From: Bolinopsis microptera
Taxonomy: Eukaryota; Ctenophora; Tentaculata; Lobata; Bolinopsidae
Assembly (NCBI RefSeq): GCF_026151205.1
Contig: NC_087072.1
Coordinates: 19,248,103-19,312,102, forward strand
Reading direction: 5' to 3'
DNA length: 64,000 bases
Made by a program: the position numbers and the translations under genes. Shown here piece after piece: positions 36,201 through 48,200 of the stretch (its first letter is position 1; each line of letters opens with the position of its first letter). A model generated the notes under the pieces. The model made no database searches, had not been told where the DNA came from, and worked only from the letters and a program-made list of their open reading frames with translations.

Positions 36201-39200
36201 GTATTTTATGTACGCTTACTCATTACTGTATGTCAAGCTTACTGACATTTTTCCCGACTTACAGACATAGTGTCTTTAACTTTAACTAAAGACACTTTAA
36301 CTAATGATTTAGGTCTTTATAAATTAGAATACAAAAGGTTGATTTATTTGTCTCACCGTTACTATTATTTAGTTAAGTTATTATAATTTATAACAACTCA
36401 TTATATATTTCTCATTACCTGTTGGTCATATTGACGGTCCTGCTCTGATAACATGAACTCCTGAGCGTAAGGGTTGAAGTTAGCGTAGTTAGGGTCCGGG
36501 TGATAAGAACCACCATGACCACCACCACCACCTCCTCCTCCACCATTACCGCTGTGGTTTACACCGGGGTATTGACTGCTGTAATCTGAAATAATGAGTA
36601 CTTTAGAAGTTGGCTCAACTTTACCTGATTAATCTCATTAATTTTTATTTTTATCTAATCCAAATTTTCGAACAACCGACTGTGTATTTAAACGCACACA
36701 CCGATAAGTCTCCGATGAACATGTTTTGTTGCCAGCTCCGCGGTTCATTAAGTTCCAGTACGTGTTATAAATAATTACTCTGCTTTACTGAATATATCAC
36801 CCTGCAATTGATACTGTTCATAAACAGCACTATGGTATCCCCTGAGCCCATAATATTGAGTAGGTCTCTTAGCGGTATTGAGGTGCAGATAACAGTTTGA
36901 GTTATGTTATAATCCCTTATCATTTCAATACTTCCCCTTTGGCGAAGAAACTGGAAGCTTCTGGTGACTTAATGTGTTCCTGTGTACATTTCAGCACGTC
37001 GTAACCACCATGATTATTTCACAGTTTTATCAGCAAGGGGGGAATGCAACGTCAATTAATGTCAATTAATGTCAATTAATGTCAATTAATGTCAATTAAT
37101 GTCAATTAATGTCAATGTCAGTTTTGCAAAATTTTGGAATACTGACATTAATTGACACGATATTTTTCGACCAGAAATTATGTAGTTCTACCATATTTTT
37201 AGCACTTTAGAACGTTTATATCATCAATTTATTCACTACTATCACATATGGAAATGTGAAATGTGAAAAAAATTCAGATCATTAAACAATAAAACTAAAA
37301 TAATACGGTTTCCCGAAATTTAATTTTCTTAAATGGGCGTGGCCATCCAAGGGCGTGGTTCTCAACATCATCAGAACTTAAAACCCACATTAAACGAAAT
37401 GCCTTCATGACATTTATATTTGAATAACGAATCTTAAACAGCTAACATTACTCCTTCATACTAAAAAAGCCGATTCTAGATATTTTACCTGTATAAGAAA
37501 CCAATAAAATATGGGCGTGGCCGGTGGGGACCGAAGGTGGAAGAGTTGGAAGCTGAAATTTTTTTTGGTGGTCTTTGAACCTAAGGATCAACAGATAAGA
37601 ACATACTCATAATTGTTCAAGGACATTTTGTTTTTTTGAACCGGTCTAACTTACATAGACGTGAATATCTTGAATATTTATCGAATAATGATAATCTCAA
37701 ATTTCTAGACAAATTAATGTCAATTAATGTCAATTAATGTCAATTAATGTCAATTAATGTCAATTAATGTCAATTAATGTCAATGTCAGTTTGGGGTTTT
37801 TATGGAATACTGACATTAATTGACGTTGCATCACCCCCATCAGCAATGCCCAACGGCCAACAATCAATATGTACATCAAACCACACTCATTCTTCACTTA
37901 AGTAATCCACACTGCACTACCATCTGAATCCTTTCTAGAAGATTCTTTGTAAATTGACTCGAGTGATAAATAGTTAGAAATATGGGCGAGTCAATCAAAC
38001 GAACTAATTTATTTTCTATTTTATAGGCTGAAGTCAACGTCTTCTGAACATTATACAGCTGCATTATGGTGAGTTAACTTTGTAACATCTTCCAATTTAT
38101 CTTAGGTTAAATTTCTATACTAGCGAATCGGCGCTTTTTGAAGATTCTGCTATCTCTTGGTCGTCTAAATACTTGACGACCTCTAATACGCGGCATGCAC
38201 ATTCTCCAGGAACAATATCGCCAGATAAGTTCCGGTGAGGCTCAAGTAAGTAGTATGGGCTACACCGTGCATGTTCTAGTCCAGCCTGGGTACATGGAGG
38301 ATGGTAGTTCATAACTACAATATTTTCCGAAGCTAAATTTTAGGCGCTGGAGTCGGATTAAATAGCAACCAGTTTATCAAGAGTCTCCTAGACTAAATAC
38401 TATGAATTACTCAAATAAACCTCAAACGTTAAAATTAAATTTCGGCCCGATATGCTATGGTTTATATTGAAATAACTTGCATTGCTGAGTTTTTCCCTGT
38501 TATCTAATTCGACATGGGAGACGCATGTTGAAGGATTTTGAAAAAACAGGAGATATCGTCGACATAATCTTATAACCTAAGCTAAGTAAGGTACTTCAAG
38601 TTCGAAATTAATCGACAATTGCAAATTCTCTCAAGTTGTCTAACACTTCAACCGTTCAGCCAGGTGAGTTAGATGCTGCAGACACAGCCCTGATGATACA
38701 GGTACTTGAGAGGCTTCTCAACGACGACTCCTTCCTGGACGATGAGATCAAGAAGGAGATAAAACAGTATGATAACGATGGTAACCTCAAGATCGACCGG
38801 GCTGAGTTCCAGGTCAGTGGCAGGCTCATTTGTAAAAGTGGGAAAAGAGTTAAATTCATTTGGCAGTTTGCATACGTAATACATAATATAGTTGTAGTGT
38901 ATGCTTCAAATCAATCTTAGAAACTAAAAATTGGAAACGAATTACTCAGTAGTCATACACGATCCATGGTTCATATAACGCAAATAAGTGCCGCAATAAG
39001 ATATATGTTGCAGCAAATGCTGAACTCCTATCTGGGAACGATAAGTGAGGACGAGAGCTCGGAGTTGTTCGACGATATCGACAAGGACGGATCTGGGTTT
39101 ATCGAGATCAGCGAGCTAAAACGGGTTCTACGGAACCAGATGTAAGTACTGAGTAGTAACCAATTTTGTGAGTTACTAAAAAATTAGCGAATCATGGTTA

Positions 39201-42200
39201 CTAAGATTACTTACAATTACCATTGATTTTCTGAAGTCGAAAATTCGATCTTAAAGACCTATCTTATTCTTTCTTATTTTGTTCACGTATAATTTTTCGT
39301 AATGAAGTTTAAACAATTTCCACTCTCAGAATGCTGGAACTAGACAGGCTGAAGCTCGAGAATGGAATGTAGCTGGAACTTTCTACGAGAGAGAACAATC
39401 ATGGACTGAATTTTTTTAACCGCCAGACTTTGGCCAAAAAACTCTTAAACGTTGCTCAATTGTTCTGGTGTCAACCTGTGAATTCCCAGATTTTAAATTA
39501 TAAATTTCAGAACTCGGAGATTATTTCAAAATGATTTTCGTTTTTGCATGCAGGATCCGAGTCATTGGAACAAAACTTATTGTTAATGTATTGAACGGAA
39601 CGCCCTTATTTGGAAATTTGGTATTATGTATACACTAAATGGCTAGTGATAGACAAGTTAAGTTCTGACGTTATATAATTATATTTATCCTTGATCTAAG
39701 AATTATATGTAGCTAATATGTAGATAATACTTATTATTAAGCTGTGAAAAATATTTCGTTTTATCAGTAAATTTTCATCTAGTCTAACAATTTATGTTTG
39801 TGAAATTTAATCGTTTGCAAAAAAGAAGAACGATAGCCAATACTGTATCATTTCATTGCAATAAATATCCTTGTTTTATTTATCAACTTACCTTCCATGC
39901 TCATGGTTTCTCGAACTTTCTCTCTCAAGGCAGTGGGATCCACGTTTTTGCTTCGCTGTGAGTATCGCTTTGGTTTAACTGTCACTATCTCGCCCTCTGT
40001 TTGAACTGTCATACTCTGAGATAAACAAAAGTTATTCGGAATCAATTACCATCAAGAACGGATAAACAAACTTGTGCGTCAATATGAAAGTCATTATATA
40101 CGGTTTATAAACGTCAACAAACCCGTTTCAACACAATTACCTTGAATTTAGGCTGCTGTAAAACAGGCATATTTGCTACAGGCATTCTGTCTTGATGACT
40201 GGGTGGGAGTTCAGCATCTTGGTAGGCTACAGCTACTCTTTCCTCCTGGTCTGATTCTGTAGGACTGCCTGAGGGGAACACTTATCATTAAGAAAAAGTG
40301 AAAGTGAAAGAATAAAGAAATAATACTGATGATATTAGCAACTTGAGCAGGAGTAGGAACCGTCAAGTGTCAACCGTAATTGACATTTCTTGTTATCGTA
40401 TATATACAAATTGAGGGCCCTGAAACTTACTATTAGAGTGGTTGGCAGCCATTTCTTGTGCCTTCTCTTGAGCGATCTTGTAGATTAGAGAGTTTTGGTT
40501 GGGTGAAGTGCGAGTGTGTCGACTGCGACCTTTGCCAACGACCGTCCCTCCTTCCTCCCTGTGACGGGACTGTGTGGCTACACGCTGAACATCCAGGCCT
40601 AATCTCAGCTGATCCAACCTTAGCTGCTCCAGCTGCTTCCAGATCTCATCCTCATTATCACGGCCTCGTCTCCCTGCCAAAAGTACAGTTTTTTAAAATT
40701 TTTACTTCGGAGTATTCCAACAGCCACATTGTTACACAAGTGCAACCAGCCAATTACAGGAAGCCGAAGGATTTGTTTTAGCCAGTGACGGTTAGGGTAG
40801 TGTGTACCATACTTTCTTCGCCCGAGACTTTGCTGCAATGTGCAGCTCCTCATTTAACCCTCACACCCGATTTCTCGAGTATTCGGCTGAGTAGACCGGG
40901 GGGCTGCATAGACCACTCAGGATCCTTAGTTGAACGTCAACGACGCTCACCCCACGACCAGGCAGACAGTGGGATTCGAACCCGCAACCTTACGATTGCA
41001 AAGCTGGCGTTCTAACCAACTGGCCGTTAATTTGTCAAATTATAATTTTGTACCATTTTTAATGTTCTGTTCATTTATAATTGTTCTTGAAGTTGGTTTG
41101 GAATAATTAATTATTAAGTTCTCGATTTATTTCGAAATGCCACTGATAAAAAATGATGGTGTTACCTGGTCGGCGGGTATTGTCGGGCTCGTCCTCAAAC
41201 TCATCGTCATCAGAACTGAAAGTGTGTTGTCAGCATCAAAAAAATGTCAATAATTAAGTCCAGGCATAGGTGACCCAATAACAAAATTTTGAAGGGCAAA
41301 CCAAAGAGCTGTGTAACTGTTACGAAACGAAAAACAAAATGAGTAATAAAAATAAAACTTACTCGTAGTCCCGGTAACGAAGGGGTTTCCTGTCTCTGCC
41401 TCCACCCCGTCGTTTGCCAGCACTAGGTCTTTCTCGGTCTCGATCAAAGTCTCTGCTAAATTCTCGTGGTCTCTGCTCGGTGTCTCGATCTCTGCCTCGG
41501 TGCTTGACTTCCCGCTCTTTTTCCAGCTCTCCGTCCGGATTGTTCCTATTTCCTCCTCTTCTTCTACTATTTCCCCTCTCGGAGGGGACAGGTTCTTTCT
41601 CCACTAGTTCCTCAGGAGGTGACGTGCCTGTTCCTACTCCTACAGTATACGAGTCTGCCATTTCTACTTTGTCGAATTTCTGCGGTTTGTATCCGCCGCC
41701 GCCGCGTCTGCCGCCCCGACTTCGAGAGCGATCTTCACGTTCGTGCCTTTCTCCCTCAGGACTCTTCGCTCGATCTCGTGGATCTGGCTTAGTCCGTCTT
41801 CCTGAGTGACTTCTGTCCTCGCGTTCACGAGGGCCCTGATTTGGTTTACCAGACTCGTTATTGTAGTTGGGTCTGCGGTACGACTCCTTGCCGATATCGT
41901 TCTCCCGATCCCCTACTCTGCTCTGGTCCTCATTCGACCTGTGTTTAGATCGGCCTCGTCCCTCACGGCTCAATCTTCGCGTGTTCTGTCTAGGATCTGG
42001 TCCTACTCCAATTTCAGAGGATTCAGTCTGGACATAAGGGTTAGGGGGAGGACCTCTACCCTCGTCTCTTGGTACAAGGCTCCTGAATTCACTCTCCCGG
42101 TGTTTCTTTGGTGGTCCTTCTCGCTTCCGCCTTTGAGGCTTCTCTTTTTCCCACTGAAACACAGTACGAATAGATGAATGACTAGAGAATAAGGAAAAAA

Positions 42201-45200
42201 CAGAAACGGAATGTGATACTATTCAATTCAAAGTCGCGTGAAATTCGAATAAAGGAAAGTTTCCTACAAATAAAACATACATCTTCCTTAGGTTTCTGCT
42301 CAGATTCATCGAACATATCATGGACCCATTTCTTCTCCTTCTTACCACCCCAAACTCGGCCCGTGTTATCTGTTCGAGCACCACGTGACCTCTTGTCATC
42401 TGGGTTGGAATAGTTTCTGTCGTCATGCTGATAAAACATCCCCCTCTTAGGCACATGTGTGGGGCTTTCTTCATCTGACTTCTCTTTATCCTCATCACTT
42501 TCCGCATCGTTATCTTCCTCCTCGTTATCTTCCTCTTCATTGATCAGTTCCTCTTCATCCCCTTCATTTCGTTTTTTGTTTTCCTTTACTTTTTTGACTT
42601 TCCTCTCTTTATTTTCTTTCACTTCTTCTTTCTCTTCCACCTCTTCTTTTTCTTCCCCCTCTTCTTCATCTTTGCCTTTACCCTCTTCTTCATCTTTGCC
42701 TTCACCCTCATCGACCCTTTCGACTTGGTTTTCTCCTTCATTTACTTCAACTGGAGCGGCTGCAGTTTTCAAGGGATCATCTTCCTCTGCTCCAGATTGT
42801 ACCTGAGAAGCATAATGGATATAAAAACGGCTGCCAATGTTTGAACACACGATAACATAACGAATAATCTGAAAACGCTGTTTACGACAAGCACAACGTG
42901 GAATATTTAGATACGCACCGCCTTGTTGTGCAATTAAAACAGTACAGTATTATGTACACTAAACCAAACCAATTAATGTATTGTACATCACTCATAATGG
43001 TTCACATACTTCGGGAGTGGGGAGGCCGTTGTCTTCTTTGTCGGTTGCTGGAGTCTGCAAATATGAAAGTGTTACTTTAAAGAACTTAATGATGATCAAA
43101 TATAACATGCTAGTCAAATTTGAAGTGGTCTTGCCGTCGTACATTACAGAAATTATTATTTCATCATAGCACATAATGATGTACAAGAAGTATACCTCAT
43201 TAAGTCTAGAAAGCTCTTCGTCAGTTTGGTCGCTCTCACGCCCACTCTGAAAATTGAAATATTTAAAGATCCTCTTATTCGCTATGCTAAATTCTATTCA
43301 GAATTTCTTTGCAGAATAACTTTACTTGTAATTGATTTTCTGTGCCGAAGAATTCGTCGTATTGACTGCATTTTATAGCATATTTTAACAGACACACAGC
43401 ACTAGCTTGTACAATGACCGCACCTTTGTTGCCTGTCTTCAAATTTCTAAAGCGTGGAACAAATTAACGAGTTCCAGAATGATTCGCGAAGATGAAATAA
43501 TCGCCAAGGACTGTTCTTCTTGAAGAATATACACCTACTTCACATGAAGACACATTCTAGAAAAATCCTACACTGATCGACCGCTTAAATCGGTCTAGCA
43601 TTACATGAATGGACGGTCGTACAAACGCCCGCAAGGGCGGGCCGCCGTTATACAGTATAAACACGTACGTGTAAAAACGCGCGATTAAAGAAGAAAATTT
43701 GTGTTTCCATACTAAGTTGTTTTTGCGCCCTACAAACATGTACTTTTGAAACATAAATTTATTTGAAACTTTCCAGAACATAAAATAGATATATATAATT
43801 TTTGCAAATGGACAACTTGCATGAATTGAACGAAATTAGAGATATAGCTGCATGCAACAGATGTTGGGAAAATCTTTTTCAAGGGTACAGTTTACCGCAT
43901 TAAGGTATTTTTAAGAATCATTTTTGTCGGTAAATAAGATCCTGTTTTATAATAATAATAATATATATATTATTATTATACAATGAAAACAACGATTCTA
44001 CAAACTCAGAGTTTCATGCAAATGCAATCATCAGTGTATCAGAATAACTTACTAAATTAATAAATCCATGTTTTCCTTACAAGCTCCTTCATAAAATTAA
44101 CTTAACTAAACTAAATCAAAAACAAAATCAAACGAAACGAAACGAAATTGAAACGAAAATGAAATACAAGAACAAAAACTAAAATTAAAATAAAATATTC
44201 CTAAAAGCATTTCTTCAGCATAAACTTGTTGGTGTGCCTACATTTACTTATGAGTTCCCTCCTCCTATTTAATAGATTGCCATCTTTATTTAAAATAATA
44301 TAAAGTTTTTCAGTAAGGCAGAGATGACAATCTTTCGTACCCCCCTTGTACGGATGAGCATGTTTGATTATTTTCCAAGATATTTTATATGGTGTTTGTT
44401 TATCTTTCAACTCCCATATTTTCTTAGATAGCTCCGTCTGATTTCGTAGCTTCTCGAGTTTGAAAGAGCTTGTGTGTGAACTGAAACGGGTCTTAAAAGT
44501 GTTTTCAGTAAGCCCAATATATTTGTGCTCTTTCTTTTCATTTTCCACTGCAATAGTTGCTTCATATATCACTGCTGCTTCCAGGCATTGTCCGTTCAGT
44601 GGGCACATTTCCGGCTTTCTGCAATTGCACGTTTTCGATTTAATTGTAGGTTCTTTCTGAGCTTGGTGTCTGGTGCTCGCTAAGATGGATCCTACGTTGG
44701 GTAGGCAACTGTATGATAGCTTAATTGTGTTTCTGTTGAACATTTTGTGAAATTGGTGTCCTCTGGGGAAGTGCTTGTCTAGTAATCGGAGGAAGCTCTT
44801 GCCTATGTTTGTTGTTACATTTGAGCTGTATGGGGGGTTGAACCATATGATCTTCCTGGATCTCTTCCTGTTGGCTCGTGGCAAGGCGGTGCTAGTATCT
44901 GTAAACTCTAGTTGGTGGTCGTGGCCGCTTTCTTTAAGTGCTGTTCCGTAAATCCCTTTCGCTTTGTCAAACTCTTCTTTATTGCAGGAGATGTCCGATA
45001 GACGCCGGTTTATCATTTTGGGGAGCTGGTTTATGATTGTTGGCGCCGAAACATGTGAACTTGTCGGCCTATACATGCTCAACCAACTCCAGCAGTATAT
45101 TCCAGCCAACCAAATCGGTCTCTACAGAGACGACGGCCTAGCAATCATTCCACAAGCTAACGGACCGAAACTAGACCGAATCCGGAAAAAGATCACGGCT

Positions 45201-48200
45201 ATATTCAAGGAGGAAGGACTAAAGATCACAATAGAAACCAATCTCGTTGAAGTCGACTTCCTAGACGTGACACTTAATCTTGACAGTGGGAAATACTTCC
45301 CCTTCCGAAAGCCAAATGACACACCGCTATATATCAACAAGCAGTCAAACCACCCACCAACAATCATAAACCAGCTCCCCAAAATGATAAACCGGCGTCT
45401 ATCGGACATCTCCTGCAATAAAGAAGAGTTTGACAAAGCGAAAGGGATTTACGGAACAGCACTTAAAGAAAGCGGCCACGACCACCAACTAGAGTTTACA
45501 GATACTAGCACCGCCTTGCCACGAGCCAACAGGAAGAGATCCAGGAAGATCATATGGTTCAACCCCCCATACAGCTCAAATGTAACAACAAACATAGGCA
45601 AGAGCTTCCTCCGATTACTAGACAAGCACTTCCCCAGAGGACACCAATTTCACAAAATGTTCAACAGAAACACAATTAAGCTATCATACAGTTGCCTACC
45701 CAACGTAGGATCCATCTTAGCGAGCACCAGACACCAAGCTCAGAAAGAACCTACAATTAAATCGAAAACGTGCAATTGCAGAAAGCCGGAAATGTGCCCA
45801 CTGAACGGACAATGCCTGGAAGCAGCAGTGATATATGAAGCAACTATTGCAGTGGAAAATGAAAAGAAAGAGCACAAATATATTGGGCTTACTGAAAACA
45901 CTTTTAAGACCCGTTTCAGTTCACACACAAGCTCTTTCAAACTCGAGAAGCTACGAAATCAGACGGAGCTATCTAAGAAAATATGGGAGTTGAAAGATAA
46001 ACAAACACCATATAAAATATCTTGGAAAATAATCAAACATGCTCATCCGTACAAGGGGGGTACGAAAGATTGTCATCTCTGCCTTACTGAAAAACTTTAT
46101 ATTATTTTAAATAAAGATGGCAATCTATTAAATAGGAGGAGGGAACTCATAAGTAAATGTAGGCACACCAACAAGTTTATGCTGAAGAAATGCTTTTAGG
46201 AATATTTTATTTTAATTTTAGTTTTTGTTCTTGTATTTCATTTTCGTTTCAATTTCGTTTCGTTTCGTTTGATTTTGTTTTTGATTTAGTTTAGTTAAGT
46301 TAATTTTATGAAGGAGCTTGTAAGGAAAACATGGATTTATTAATTTAGTAAGTTATTCTGATACACTGATGATTGCATTTGCATGAAACTCTGAGTTTGT
46401 AGAATCGTTGTTTTCATTGTACAATGCTCCCCTCCCGGGTAGAGCACTCTTGAAACTGGATTTCTCCAAAAGAAACATCATATTATTATTATATATATAT
46501 AATAGTAGAATAATAGTATAATAGTCAAATTATATATATAATAGTAGAATTAATAAATAGTTGTTGTTTGGTTTCCCAAAGAGAGTGGGAAACCAAACAA
46601 CAACTATTTATTAGTTACGCTCCTTCGACTCGTCGTTGTTGAGCACTCTCGTTTGATAATAGTAGAATTATATATATAATAGTAGAATAACTATAATAGG
46701 AACAATCTGAGCAAGTTTGGGCGAATTTCTATGTGCCAAACTTGAGATATCACTTCAAACACAAGAAAATATCTCAAAATCGGTAATATATCCGGTGTTT
46801 GAAGTGATACATAAAGTTTGGCACATAGAAATTCGCCCAAACTCGCACAGATTGTTCTTATTATAGTTATCTTACTATCTGGAAAGTTTACAGAAAATTT
46901 ACCACCAAGATCTCGAGATTAATGCCTTGGTACCAAGTATTGTACCTTGGTACAGTTTGTTACAGAAAGTACAACTCACAGAAAGTTGACGGACAATAAC
47001 CTCAGGTTAGAACGATTCGTAGTCGACTAGTATACACTATACATGCGCATCGTTGTGGAAGGAGAGATCTTCTGAGGGCCTTGGTTTATTGAGTAAGAAA
47101 GGAAAAAATGTGGAATTTGATTCATTCTCGTGCAAATACGTGCGAGCATTCACTCTGGCATTTGACAACAACAAAAAAACTTTGTACGTCGATAAAAAGT
47201 AGCCAACCTGCGTCCTTTCTAGTAGTAGTAGGGAGTAGCCCTCCTTTCTTACAGGAGGAATATGCGACGATTTCGCCAGATTTGTGAAATGTAAATAATG
47301 TCATTAGTTTGTTATTTTCCTTTACTTAGGGTATGCAATGCAATGGTCCCTGGCCTTGCCCAATACATTCCTCTTTTATCCCACCTTCCATTACTGAACC
47401 CTGGCGATTACCTTTTGTACTGGATTTTATTCTATAGGTGGCGATCAAGATTAATTTTGCTATATCAGATCGTATAGTAGAAATCTGTAAGAGTTCCAAT
47501 CGGTCGATGAGTAAACAATATAATTGCCAATCAATTTTGTTTACAAAATACCAAATACGAATTTCTCTGCCATGATTATTTTCATATTTTTTTCAAACGC
47601 GAGAAACTTAACTGGTAAGAAATACCAAAAAGATTTGAAAACATCAATAATTATAGACACGATAAAGACATGATAACGATGTTTGAAGCTAATTGATGTC
47701 AAGTTACACTCGGACTTTCCATCATAGCTTTTGGATTATCAAATAACGGAGTAGTTCGCTGTTTATTTTGGATTACAGCAGCTTGAACTTTGAGGGAAAA
47801 CATAATATCAGAAAGTTGATGATAATCAGTTTACTGGTCATCTGGTGTTTCGGTGTCACTAATTTTGTTTACACTCGGTCACTTGTCAAGGCATGTACAG
47901 GTCTTTCGGCGAATTTTCTTTGTAATAAAATCATGGACTTAAATACTTTGTGGAACAATTTTAAAGTTTATTGATAAAAAAATGATAAATTTTAAAATAT
48001 CTCTCTACATTAAATAATTCCAGTAAGATTTTCAGTCAATGATCGTATCGTTTTTATGTCGTCCAATTTGACCTTGTGCAACAGCACAGCAGTGCCCAAC
48101 ACGCCACTGTACATTTTCCACTTCTGATGATAAAACCCCTCCAAACACTCGACTCCAGTTCCCGTCAGATTAGTAAGCACCCCAATATAAGCATCCTCAA

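Larger units (their letters stand above)
43979..46421. mobile_element. Penelope-like element, head-to-head inverted copies
   Basis: Two arms, 43,979-45,043 (minus) and 45,357-46,421 (plus), are both 1,065 bp and matched everywhere I compared them. They enclose a 313-bp unique spacer. Each arm holds the C-terminal end of a Penelope-like reverse transcriptase, its GIY-YIG endonuclease and the 3' tail. The spacer carries the catalytic YRDD segment in plus orientation. Both outer ends abut AT-rich microsatellite sequence, and the whole lies in a CASC3 intron. Identical arms imply a very recent event, gene conversion or an assembly artefact. Confidence 0.88.

Noticed and set aside
40966..41032. 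Possible tRNA gene on minus
   Set aside because: A- and B-boxes are present, but the ends do not pair as an acceptor stem and the sequence continues into a SINE body.
41414..42177. Plus-strand frames rich in Ser, Leu and Pro
   Set aside because: Antisense shadows of the Arg/Asp-rich CASC3 exon 6.
42459..42806. Serine-rich plus-strand frame
   Set aside because: It is antisense to the acidic Glu/Lys-rich exon 5 of CASC3; low-complexity codons make the reverse strand open.
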